The notes under the pieces: model-generated
What the model was told of the DNA's origin: nothing
Seen by the model: only the letters and a program-made list of their open reading frames with translations
The model's database searches: none
Position numbers and translations under genes: made by a program
Assembly: GCA_024305405.1 (NCBI GenBank)
Contig: JAKNDB010000041.1
Coordinates: 26,334 to 90,333 of the forward strand
Length of the DNA: 64,000 nucleotides
Direction: 5' to 3'
Source of the DNA: Dirofilaria immitis
Taxonomy: Eukaryota; Nematoda; Chromadorea; Rhabditida; Onchocercidae
Part shown: in pieces, positions 12,983-26,500 of the stretch
Layout of the letters: each line of letters starts with the position of its first letter
Position numbering within the stretch: position 1 is the stretch's first letter

Positions 12983-15348
12983 ATGCCCTTGTCTTGCCGG
13001 TTCTATGCAAATCAGTTTCCGGATGTGGAAGATACGGTTATGGTAAACATACGCCAAATCGCTGAAATGGGCGCTTACGTATCGTTGCTGGAATATAATA
13101 ACATAGGTACATTCGTAAATAGTATCAATATTGTTTGGTTTTTAATTTTACTTTTTGATTCAAATATATTTGAAAAATTTTAATGGTTATAGTGATAATA
13201 CTATTACGAGTTTTCTTTACTGTTATTAATAATTGTTGAAGTATTATCGTTAGTTACTTTTATATTACTATGAAGCATTCATGGACTAAAATGTTTGTCG
13301 ATTTAAGTTTATTAAAAAAATTGACATCAGTATATTGCAGAAGGTATGATATTGTTATCAGAGCTTTCACGGCGACGTATCCGTTCAGTAAATAAGTTAA
13401 TCCGAGTTGGTCGAAACGAGTGTGTTGTTGTTATACGCGTTGATAAGGAAAAAGGTTATATCGATTTATCGAAGAGACGAGTTTATTCGAAAGATTCGAT
13501 ACAATGTGAGGAGCGATTTGCAAAAGCCAAAGCTGTCAATAGGTAACTGATTTATTTGATGAAACTATCGTTTACTTCTACCTTTTACTTATACTTTGTC
13601 AAACAAAGTATTATGTTAAATTCTCGCGTAAATGAGTTATCTCATAGAAATACCTAATACAAAAATAATTTACCCTTTTTGTGGAAGATGGATATTTTTC
13701 TTTACTTTTTATCGATCGTCAAAATTCCTTGATCCTAAGACAGTTTTCGATATTATTAAGACATCAACAGGTTGTAGTGTTATATCGATCTGTTTTTCTC
13801 ATTTGTTGATTTCCAATATTAATTTAATGCAATGTTTTTCTCTTTGCGATTTTATCAAAATGACTGATATCGTCAACTTTTCAAAGATACTAAAAAGTGA
13901 GTGGGAAATGTGATAATTGTATCAGTTAATTTTCCTTTAGAAGCTAATTTTTATTTTTATGAATTGAGGAATAGTGGTTGGTTGTACAATTTCAGTATTC
14001 TTCGACATGTGGCTGACCAGTTGGGTTATGATTCCGAAGAGCAACTAGAGGAGCTATATGATAAAACAGCATGGTATTTCGATCGAAAATTAAAGAGGAA
14101 AGGAGCGGCGTTTGATATTTTTAAGAAAGCTATCAGTGATCCATCTGCTTTGGATGAATGTGACATAACACCGGATATTCGGGAGAAGCTTCTGATAGAT
14201 ATTAAGTAAATTATTTAGACCTTCTTATCGTATGTAAATGTGAATTTTCTAATGTGAATATTTAGATTTTTCTCTTTAACAATTACTAAAATAAAAATAA
14301 AAAAATAACAAAAAAATAAGTTAGGTTCAATTGTTTTTATTGACCTCAGTTGAAATACAGTTAGGATTGCATTGATGAACTAATCTTACTGGTTTTTCAG
14401 GAAAAGACTAACTCCACAAGCCGTGAAGATCCGAGCCGACATTGAAGTTTCGTGTTTCGCATATGATGGAATAGATGCTGTGAAAAATGCTCTGATCAAA
14501 GGACAAAAATGCTCAACTGCGGAAATGCCAATCAAAGTGATTAGTTAACTTATGCTTCATTTCGATATTTAGAAAATATGTGCTCAAGTTTTCGGTTATT
14601 AGACTAATTAAAAAAATTAGGAGGTTTTCATATTAAAGTTTCAGATTGGTTGGAAAAAGATACTCTTCTTCACTGCACTTGTTACTGTTTTTATTTATAG
14701 ATCAATCTTATAGCAGCACCACTTTTTGTTGTTACAACACAAACATTAGAAAGAAGTGAAGGTTTGGAAGCAGTGAATAAAGCTCTTGATTTAATCAAAG
14801 AAACTATCGAATCTTATCAAGGAACCTTTAAGATCATCATGGCTGTAAGTGATTTTAAATTCTTAGAAGTTTATTTGATTTCTTCTAGGAATGACGACTT
14901 CATTGTTTATAGATATTTTGATCAATACTTTGCTGATGACTAAATCTGGAAAAATCAGATATTTTTGAGTGATATGTTGGAATCCGTTAACTTATCAACT
15001 TATAAGATACATGCTACACATGCTTAGTGAGAGTCTGTTGTGACATTCTGAAATGCAATATTATCGTAATAGACTTTAGTCTTTTTTCTAGGGATTCCGC
15101 GGTTCAGTGCAATTTTCTATTTGATTGAACTTGTGAAATTTCAGCCGAAAGTAGTGACAGATTTGGATGAGGAAGAAATCAGGAAACGAATGGAAATGAT
15201 GGAAACTCTTGTTGAAGAACTGAGTGGTGATGAAGGTAGCGATGATGATGGTTTGATTGCACCGAAAGGATTAGATCAACAAGCAGATGCTGAGGAGGCA
15301 ATTCGGAGGGACAGAAGCGATAATGATTCAGACGAACTTGATGAATAA
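12983..15348 (+). CDS. EIF2S1: translation initiation factor eIF2 alpha subunit
   Basis: Alpha subunit of eIF2, which with GTP delivers initiator tRNA to the 40S subunit. Six exons, 12983-13106, 13341-13542, 13996-14205, 14401-14536, 14701-14844 and 15145-15348, join in phase without any correction to 339 residues, close to the family size. The S1-type RNA-binding domain starts [20 protein letters not shown]; the regulatory loop [15 protein letters not shown] contains the serine phosphorylated by PERK- and GCN2-type kinases to shut down general translation. The helical domain ([18 protein letters not shown]) and the alpha-beta C-terminal domain follow, then an acidic tail rich in Asp, Glu and Ser ([17 protein letters not shown]). 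A 3' UTR of some 540 bases with AATAAA near 15885 is plausible. Orthologue of C. elegans Y37E3.10 by memory of its neighbours. Confidence 0.98.
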
Positions 15349-17694
15349 TTAAAAATTTCCCATAGTCATGGATCAACAAAAATATGTAAATCTGTAGGGC
15401 AACAAGGAAAAAGACTGAAAAAATTTCTGAGACTTTGTGTTTTTACAAACTTTTTTATTTGAAAAGATGCAGTACGGTGGACTTATGTAAAAATTCTGTT
15501 CGGAAACTTTTTGATATTCTTTCTCCTAATTTTCACATATCAATGAAGGTCTTTGTTCTTTCAGTTTTTTTTTTTCAACAATTAAATGAAATTGCAATTA
15601 GCATTTTTGTTGTGGTAAAGCATATAAGTTTCCGGGAGCATCTCGTTTGTTAACATTTATCCTTTTTCTTGTCGCTGAGTTTGTTCGTTGTTTCAGATTT
15701 CTTTATGATTAAGTTGTCGTCTGTGTAAGCTTTGCGAAGGATAAATGGTTTGTATTTTTTATGTTTGCATGTGAAGATTTGTTTAGAGTTACGTATGTGA
15801 AAAAATATGAAAGATTGATAAGGTAACCAAAACTTAATCTTTGAACTTAGGGAAAAAATGTTTCACATATTGTTGAAGATTGAAATAAATACGTATGTTA
15901 TATTCCTCACTAATTTGATCCAATCATCAAACTTTCTGATTTGCATCTTCTTTTTTGGGTGATGTAAAAGTGTTGGTTAGATTATAAAGTAATCATAAAT
16001 ATTGAAAAGTATTTTTAAAAATTGAAATCTACAGTTTGTCTTATATTTGTGCTATTTTTAAAATTTTTAAGTATAGATTATTGAATGATTTATGTGTGTT
16101 ATTATGATAAAAAAACATAAAAATAAGTGATTATGAGAAAGGAAGAGATTTGAATGTGGTCGGGATTTGGTGAGATTCGTCATGATCAAGATAATTGGTG
16201 ATGTGTATCAATAACATTTGTAAATGATAACGTAGGATATAGCAATTGGTGAAAAGTGAAAGTGGCAGAAATAAAATTAATATGACAGATAACAAAGATT
16301 ATGAGAGGAATTGTTCCGCTTTGTACAATGATTTAAAAATGAATTTATCTGATAAGATAGGATACAAACTATATGAACAAGTTTTAGTATACACACACAT
16401 GTACACAGAGACAGACACAGACACATACACGCATTCATTTGCACTTTAAATGAACATTAATATATCACAATAGTGACAATTATCATTATCAATAGCATAC
16501 TTTAATTTTAGCAACTATTTTATATTTAAATGAATGAGACGAAAAAAAAGGAAGTATGAAAAATTGCTGCTAGATAAAGTAATTTATGAATGAAATGTCA
16601 TTTTAAAAGGAAGAAAAGAAAAAGAAACTTATCATTAAAAAGTAAAAGATGAAAAAACAAAAAACTTTTTTGTTTAAATAAAAATAAAAATAAGTAATGC
16701 CGAAAAAGAAATTAATATTGATTAATAAATATATCACAATGATTTTTTCATTCTTTAGTTCATATTTTTAAAAATTAATTTTCATTTTTTTTCTTCTTTT
16801 ATCCTAAAAAAATATCATTTTCTTTCTTTCTTTTTTCTTTCTCTTTCTTAAAATATATTTATTTTGCCAGTAGGAAGAAGAAAAAGAAAAAGCAATTATT
16901 AAAGAATCTTTTTTTTTTGATAAGTTTTTTTAAAAAAATTAATTTATCATTTTTATGTTTTAATTAATCGTCAAATTATATATATATATATATATTTGAA
17001 TTTCCTTTTAATAATAATCTTTGAATTATATGTATTATATTTCAATTTGTTATTAATAAAATTTTAATTATAGAATTTTGCATTATATATATTCATATAT
17101 GTTTAATAGTATTTTCAATGAATAATTTCGATCGAATTATAAAATTATCATTATTTTCAAATTCTTCAAATTAAAATTATTTTTAGTAATTAGTTAAATA
17201 TACTAATGTATTTATCGCAAAATTACGTACACAATAATCATAAATGAATGTCGAGAATTTGATAATTTTTAAGATGAAATTATAAACTTGAAACTGCTAA
17301 TATTATAAATTTGAGGAAATTGATAGATGCTTAATTATTTTCAATGCTACAAATTAATCATTTAGAATTAATTATATTTAGATAATCGGATAATCTCGAA
17401 ATATTGATAAATATTCTGCAGTGTCCATCAATGTCTATCTAAAAATTACCGAAAAATTTTTTGATTTTAATGATAAATAAGCATTTTCAAAATGCAAAAA
17501 AATATTGATACTTAATAATTTTGCAGGCTTTAATTAAAGTTTAATTAAATTTTATGATGTAATTTTAAAAATGCAATGCCAAGTTAAATTTAAATTTTCC
17601 ACACGAATAAAGTTTAGATTTAAAAAAAAATTTTTTTTGTATGAATTAATTATTTAAGATACGCAATATAAATTTAATTTTAGAATGAATTACA

Positions 17695-17826
17695 ATGATT
17701 TTATTCATGATCCGGATTTCGATACATTTTCTCTTCTCATGATTTTATTCATGATCCGGATTTCGATACATTTTCTCTTCTCATGATTTTATTCATGATC
17801 CGGATTTCGATACATTTTCTCTTTTC
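17695..17826. repeat. 44-bp tandem repeat, three copies
   Basis: Three head-to-tail copies of a 44-bp unit starting ATGATTTTATTCATGATCCG start at 17695, 17739 and 17783. The copies are identical apart from one C/T difference near the end of the third. Each unit contains ATGATCCGGATTTCGATAC, less AT-rich than its surroundings. The near-identity indicates a recent amplification. Confidence 0.97.
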
Positions 17827-18051
17827 ATCGTTTTCTTTCTTTTTCTTATCAAATCTCAATCATAAAAATGTTTGTTGTGATTTGACCTTCAAATTAACAA
17901 TGTTGTAGAAGGAAAAAATATTGACGAAAATCATATATTAACATTTTATATTTCGCCCTTTTTTTTTTTAATTTTGTATTTTATCAAACCTTTTTTTGAA
18001 AATTTTTCCATACTTCCTATTAATTAATTTTTGAGAGAAGAAGGATAAAAT

Positions 18052-18089
18052 TTTTTGCTAAATTGTTAAATTTAACAATTTAGCAAAAA
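18052..18089. repeat. perfect 38-bp palindrome
   Basis: The bases TTTTTGCTAAATTGTTAAA are followed without any spacer by their exact reverse complement, centred between 18070 and 18071. It could form a cruciform or hairpin. No gene or terminator context explains it. Confidence 0.95.
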
Positions 18090-18686
18090 TTAATTCAAAT
18101 GTTGATTCAATTTATCATTAAATTGAAATAATATATAAGCCCATTTGTGATGATAGTAACTGATAATTAGTATTGATATAATTGATAAATTAATAGTTAC
18201 CTAAGTGATTATCAAAAGGAGTATATTAAATTTTAACATTTTTTCTTCCTCTTTTTTTGAAAAAAAGATTAATAATAATTGAGAGATGAATAAAATACTG
18301 ATAATTTCTTTTGTTATCGTTAAAATGATATTTAAAAATTTATCGAAAAATATAAATTATTTCATGTAATTTTAAGTTTATAAATTAATTATTTATAAAA
18401 TAACATCCAATACTCAAATACATTTTACCTGTCCTTAAATATCCAATAGTACTGATGTAACATAATTCTGATTATTTGAAATTGGTTTTTAATTTTTAAA
18501 ATTATTTAGATATTATTATTTAGATAACAATCGAAAACACAATGTTCATTTGCAATACAAATATGTGTATAAGAAATGGAAATATTTATAGTACCAAAAA
18601 ATTAATTTATTTATTTCCAAATCATTTTGATTAATTAAACAAATTATTATTGGCCAATTAAAATTTCATACATACCAATTTCATTC

Positions 18687-18898
<212 letters not shown>

Positions 18899-20704
18899 AG
18901 CAAATAATTTAATTTCAATTTATAAAATTTTAAGCCAAAATTAATTTCAAAAGCGATTTAAACAAATTTGAAAGCAATCATGGATGACGAAGAAAATATT
19001 TTGAAAAAAGTTTTACTGAATATTTTTAATAACTTACCTGATTTAATCATATTATCTAATGAATATCTTAGTGATGAGATAAATATATTAGTATAGAAAT
19101 AAGATACAGTAATTGAACTAATATAATTATATAATACAAATAATTAAATTTTTTTCCAATAAAATTTATAAAAGGTTATTAAGTAATTACTGTAAAATTT
19201 TAAATTAATAATTATTTGTTAGATAAAAATAATAATTTATTTCTTGTAATTACTATTAATATTTAAAGATTTCAAATGAATGATCGATCTATTCATTTGA
19301 AAATATTACAGATCAACGAATGATGGATCTCATTCGTGCTGAAATATTACTAAATGTAAAATGATAAAAGAGATGATATGATAAATAGTATGCATGATAC
19401 ACTTTCTTATTTCATATATCTTACGTGTTCGACGCTAAAAAGCTAAAATTCTGATTTACTGATGAGATGAGACAGATATTTCGAAGAGAATATTCTCGAT
19501 GATTGATCATCTAAGATAAAACAATGATCTCAAGAGATAAATTTTCATATATTGCAATTACTATTTAACATAGCATATACACAACAATTTAGTTTTTCAT
19601 TTCAAATTTAATTTCATATTTGCTATACGAATGAAATAAAATTTTATAAATATAATAAATATCTTAGATTTTATTCATTTTTGGGATTATTCAATTATTA
19701 AACAAATTTTAATTCAATTATTTTATATAAAATATTGTGAGAAATTCATTTTATTTGCTAAATCGATTTTCAATATGCCAAAATTTTATCAATGATAACA
19801 ATTCCTTTTAAAGCATTAATTTTTAATAGAAAATGATAAATTTATTTGTTCCAACTTATTTTTAGAAATTCTAAAAATTTTATGTATAAGTTTAAAGAAA
19901 TTTTAATGTACAAGTTTTTAATTACATTCGATTATCGTTTTTTCTTTTTTTGATTATATCTCTATGATATGATTATATTGTGATTTATGATAATTACATG
20001 GAAAAAAATGAAGAAATTAATAATTAACAATGAAATAATTAATTAGTCGTATTTTTTTTTAAATTATTTATAAAAGAATATAATTTGTTAATTAATTAGA
20101 TATATGATAAATGATTGATTAGTAAATTTGTTTTTTTTTTCAATTTATGATATAAAAAAAAAAAAAAAACGAGTAAAATCTTGTTATTATCTTATCATAT
20201 TTTTTTCTTTTTCTTTTTTTCTTCCCGCTTCATTATCATCCTTCTCTATTCTTCGTCGTTTTTTGATAAATGCTGATAAATAAAATGAAGTAATATTACA
20301 AGAAAATGAAATCTCTCTTCTTGCTCTTCGAAATAAAATATTTGTTCATTAATCAATCTCTTGAAAATAAAAAGAAAAAAAAAAAAAGAAGGTATCTTTT
20401 AAAGATATACATGAAAAGTTTGGAGAAATTTTTGAAACTTTATCTACAGTAATGTTTCATCATTTAAAATTTCCAACTTCCGTTTTTCATCATTGTTTCG
20501 CTTTATCATCTCATTCATTTTCATTTCTCTCATTTCTTCCGCATTCTATTTTAACTAATGATTAAATGATAAGTTTTGCTATTTTATCAATTCTATAAAT
20601 CAAAAAGAAAAAAAAAAAGAACATTCTAATATACAATGAAATTTAATGATAGTTCGCAATGTTTACGATATATTTACAAACTATCAATAAATGATATGTT
20701 GTTA

Positions 20705-21215
20705 AAATGAATGTTAAAATATTTGAAGAAATTCAATTATATCTTAACAATTGATATCTAATCATTTGAGTAAATTTATTTATCATTCATTCATATTCCA
20801 ACTAATATCCTTATCAAAACGTTTAGAAATGTATAATTAGTTTTTTTTTTTTTGAATTATTAAAGAATTTAACGAAATAAATTTTTTTTAAAGAAATATT
20901 TAAATTAATTTGAAAAGTTTCGATATGTTTTATTTTAATTTTAAATTTGGGAAAAAATAATTTTTTCATAATAAAATTATTTGAAAATGAATAGATGTAA
21001 AATGAATGATAATGAATTAACATTACAATCTTATCTTTTATTTAATTTCAACTAAACATATTAATTAATGATTAAATGATTATAATCGAATAGCAATAAA
21101 TGATAAGAACATTGATTGAAATTTGAAATATGAAATGAATGATAAATAAATTTACCCAAATGATTAGATATCAATTGCTAAGTTATAATCAAATTTTTTT
21201 CAAATATTCATATAA
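20705..21215. repeat. fold-back inverted repeat element, about 0.5 kb
   Basis: A left arm at about 20710-20815 (including ATTGATATCTAATCATTTGA and TAAATTTATTTATCATTCAT) reappears as an inverted right arm at about 21100-21210 (ATGAATGATAAATAAATTTA, then CAAATGATTAGATATCAATT). Arm identity by eye is high in the central 60 bases and weaker outward, with about 290 bases between the arms. This is the structure of a small non-autonomous fold-back or MITE-like transposon. No coding capacity is visible between the arms, and I could not settle a target-site duplication. Confidence 0.75.
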
Positions 21216-23597
21216 TATACAATTATCAAAAAAAAAAATTATTTTTTTGTTATAAAAAAATTGCCACAGTTTCTCTTCTAAAAAAAAGAAAGATAAACTT
21301 ATCATCGAAGATGTATGAGTAGATATTTTTGAAGAAGATAACTTGAAAAGTCAGCACTTTTTTTCTTCATTTTATAAAGCTTGTTATTCTTCAATATTTT
21401 TCAATATTAGAAAAAAAAAAAAAAAAGAACTTGTTCAAGAAGATTACACACAAACAAATTATTGCTGAAATTTTTAATTTATGTAAAATTTTAAATGAAA
21501 TTTTGATTTTTAGCATTTCTGATAAGTTTGCAAAAAAAATGATAAAATTAAAGCATAGAGCTATCTTTTAATGTATAATAATAGACGAAGAAATACAAAA
21601 AAATTCTCTTCCAGAATATTTATCAGTGATAATTTATTGCAAACATTTTTTTGATTCACTTCTTTTAAAATGTCTATCAGTGATAATTTTATCACAAAAA
21701 CTTTTTAGCTAATTAAATCTAATTTTTAGACTAAAAAATTTTATGAGCTCTTTGGAATAAAATAAATCTTTTCTGGAATATTATCGTTGTCGAAAAATTT
21801 CTATCATCGAACTGTTTTGCTCAATTTCTAGTTTCAGAATCTTAATCATAATTAACAGAATCTTAATTAATTTGGAAGAAAAGAAAAGCCCACGTAAATA
21901 TACCTTCATGATCTTTATCTTAACTTTATCGAGAATTGATAATTATATAAATCTCTGCCTGAAATAGCTATTTTTCTGGAAAATAATTTGACGAATTATG
22001 TATGAATAGATAATATCATAAATGAAGTGATAAAAATGATATGATAAAAACCATGAGCAATAAAAGAATTTATAATCTTATAATAATACTAGTAATAATA
22101 GTAATGATTATGATATTACAATCATAAGTGTTAGAGCGAAAAATAAGTGAATTGCAGTCAGTAAAGTGAATTGAAAGATAAGATAATAAAATGATAAAAT
22201 GACAGATTGCTCTCTTTGATCATTAATATTTTGTAACATCATCCATCGATATGGCATTATCTTTAAATGCAATATGATAATCATTACTATTATTTCCTAA
22301 AAATCATGAAAATCAAATAAGATAGAGATTCATTCGTATTTGCATTTTTTTCGCCGAAAAGTTCATAATAATATTTAAATTTTGAATAATAAAATGATCA
22401 AATGTTAAATAATTTCAATTTGTATAATAAGATATGATATTATCGATAATAAAAGAATAATTTTAAAAATCTTTTCCAATCAAAAAAAATTCATTTCTTT
22501 TAAAACACTCATTGATAAGATTTGATTATGCTCAAATGGTTTAAATCTTTTATAAATAAAATTTGAAATTAATTATTAAAAAGTTATAAAATCAACTAGC
22601 CATTTATAAATATATTTAAAATGATAAAAATGAAATAAATTATTGCAAACGATATAAATGCATAATTTTTTGGATTTCAATTATTTCAAATATTTTCAAA
22701 ATTTTTGATTTATTTATCCTTTATTTCTAAACTAAAAATAACAAGAATTTATTTCAATGATTTATGCTATAGTTTTATTGCCAATATCCTAGCTAGCACT
22801 GATTTTAAAACAATCTGATAAATTGATGAAACTTTAAAAATTCTCTTAATTTTTTTTTCGATTATCAATGATAAAAGTTATTTATGATTTTATTGATTTT
22901 CTATAATCTCTAAGATTAAAAGTTTTAATTTGAAAAATGTTATATTTTCACTTTTCTTAATAAGATAGGAAATTTATCTCGAGATTAGCGGGCATAATTG
23001 TTGCCTACATTTTTTGATTTATAGTTAAAACTTTTAATTGCTTATTGTTTACTACTACAGTAATTATGGAATATTTTAAATAAATTATCGATCAAATTTA
23101 AAATTATTATTTAATTCATATTTTAGCAAATTTGAATAGATTTCTAGAAAATATTGGTGAAATATCTTAAAGAAAAAGCAAGAAAATCAAATTACAGAAT
23201 CGAATAAATGAATATTGCTATTACAATAAGTCAGAATATTGACGTAGTAACGATAATAATGGTAGATGTAATAATATTAGTAATAATAATTTTGGCTATC
23301 ACTGTTATCAGTTTGCATTATTATTGTGGTCATTGTCGAGATTAATGTCCATGAGGATAGAGTAGTAGCCGCATATCGACGACAAGTTACGCCTCAGGCT
23401 ATTCCGGATTTCGACGGCTGGTTATGAGAGGAAAAGGGTGTGAACATCTTAGAAAAGGGTTCTTGTTCATTTTAGTTTCAGTAATAGAGAGAGCTGAATC
23501 TCTACCTTGTGTTCCGTGTTGTTGTTATTGTTGTTTGTTTATTTGTTGTTGACCGTTATCCAAGCATAAAAGTGACAACTACATTGGATTACGAACG

Positions 23598-26500
23598 ATG
23601 ATAAGTGATAACAGCATCAGCCGTAGTGCTACTCAATTGGCACTACAATTGATGATAGAATTCATCATTATACTTAGGCCTACACAAGCCTGTCTTTCTG
23701 GAGGAGGTTGCTGTCCTCCAACATCGCAACTAATACAGAAATCATCATCGCAGCAATGTCAATCAACATCATCATCATGTTCCGGTGGTTATCCAAGGTT
23801 TGCAATCGATTTTATCATTTAACTAATACCTTTTATTTATTCATGCAAATTTATACAAATATTCATTGTAAAAATCAAAACAAATATTAGTGAAGCAAAA
23901 TCCATCGATACTTGACAATTATCAAACTGGAATTTAAAATGGAAAGTTTCACAAATTGTCAACTTGAAATTCAACTTAACCTATATCTATTAACTTATTC
24001 AGTTAATAAATGCACAAAATTGTTTCACATAATTGATATAAATTAAAAAATGATATTATCGATAAGAAAATGATGAAAGCATTCGTTCTAATAGATTAAA
24101 ATCTAAAATTTATCAATGCATTCAAAAATCGTCAAGTTGGAATTTAAAACAAAAAATTGTCAAGTGGAAATCTAACTCAATCTATATTATCTGTTTTATT
24201 TTATTTTTAGAATTTCTCTTAATTTAAAGTTTATAATGTGTTAAATATATCTAATTAAGAATATCAAAAATATTTGTTTTTCCGGTTCTTAATTGAAATA
24301 AATATTCTACTTAAAATATTACGGCTAAATGCTAATAAAAATGATATATTTGATTTTATGAATGAATTTAAATTGTATAATTTTATTCCTTTAAAGTATT
24401 ATGTATACCATTTCATTTCCAGTCAATTATAAAATCCTAAACTAATATTTAAAAAAAAAAAAAAAAGATGAATAATTACAATATCCATCTATTAACATGA
24501 GAAATTGTTAAATTTTGGAAGGATAATAGTTAGGTATCGTAATATATATTAAAGTTAAATTTTATTAATTAAAATGTTAAAAAATTATTTCTTTTCATAT
24601 TTCTTTCAATGGTATTACTAAATTTAATATTAATTAGTATTAATACAAGACGAAAATGAACAAATAAAATAACAAAAGAATGAAGTAAAAATTTTTATTC
24701 ATATTTGTAAAATTATTTTTTGGTTTGTATGTCTAAAATTTGACGAGTTTATCTTTTTTTTTTTTCTTTCTCACTTAATTAACCTCAATACCGATAATGG
24801 CAAATATTTTTCATATGATATTTACATTAATTATTGAGTGAATTTATTTCTAAAAATTCTATTGCATTAATTTCATTTCATATTGGGTCAATAGGCATTG
24901 ATATTTTCAATTGAAATAATTTGATGATTAATAATGTTATTTTTGAAGGATCACTTACACATATATTGTAACTGACAAAACATAATGTTATGTCAATTAA
25001 TTGGATAATATTGGTAATTTTGATCATAGAATATGAAATTAATAAATTGATAAAAGTCGCATTTGATAGTATCTAATATAATTATCTTTTTAGCAGTATA
25101 TGATGCATTTCTATTTATTTATCATAAAATCCAGATATCTTTTCTAAAGATAGTGAATCATCTGTCGTTATCATAAAATCAATTGTTCCATTACTTCTCT
25201 GAATATTTGATATAGTTATTATATGGTAGTAATTTTATTGAATTATTCTTTTTTAATCAACTTGCTAACAAGTACTTATAGCTTTTTTTGTTATGCAAAT
25301 CTTCTCGTTTTCCACTTTCATGTTTGATGTTCACGAATGTTATATAAAGTAAAATTTTGAATTAAGCTTTTCATATATCATGTCGAAATGAATGTTCACG
25401 TTTGATTTCCATTTGTCGTAATGATCTTTGCATGATTCGTTTTTTATTATGTGTCAATAATTATTTATTCAGAATATGACATATATTTGAAATGATTCAT
25501 CCGTCCTACTATCAAATTTCATTAGGACTTTTTTTTCTTTATGAAATAAATTTATCTTTCCAAATTTATATTTTTAAATTAAACTTCTTAATTGAGCTAT
25601 GAATAACTAACTAAATCATAAAGTCGATAGTTAAAATAGATATATTCGATAGCTGAAGTAATAATGAAACAATTATATTCGATAAAAATGAGTGATTAGA
25701 GGAATTGTGGGACGAAATGTTTTCAGCTTGTCCTTAAAATATCAATCAGTATGACATCTTGCTTGCTTAAATGAAGCGTAGACATTGGATGTGCTTTCAA
25801 GTAAGTTTGTGGGATGAATGAAACGTTGATTATAATTTATTGCCGGAAGGGAATAAAAATTGTTAAGAAATTATCATATCAGCATATTTTTCTTATCATT
25901 TTATTCATAATTTATTCGATTATTTTTTAATCTTTCATTTTAATTACGCCAAAAATATGTGTATACATAAAGAAAAATGAAAAAAGAAAAACAAATTAAA
26001 CTTTACCGCATTCCGTTTTCTTCAATTACTCTCATCCAACTATCCATCTTCCTCCTTCCTCCTTCTCATTCTTTCTCCTTACTATCCATACTTTTTTATT
26101 GCTTGCATATTCTTATTCATCATTTTTAAATTGTTAATTCTGGATTATTTAATTGTTAATTAATCTTCTCTTTATACTCTCTTCCATTCCTTCCACTCTC
26201 CCTCTCTCTTAACTTCTCTTTCTCTCTCTCTCTTTCCATTTTCTCGTTTAGTTTTTCCATCCTTTTCAAGTATTTACATTGGAGCATATGCATTTTCTAT
26301 GCAAATGCGGTAGGAAAAAAATTCGGTCGAAATTTTTTTTAAAAATTTAAAAATAATTTTTATTCAAAAATTATAGAGAATTAAAATTTGATAAATATTT
26401 TTGCACACCATATAGCATAATTAATTGTTTCCTATAATTTATGACAAATTTTCAATAACATTGATCGATTTCTTCAAATTGAATATATTTTCGTTTTAGA

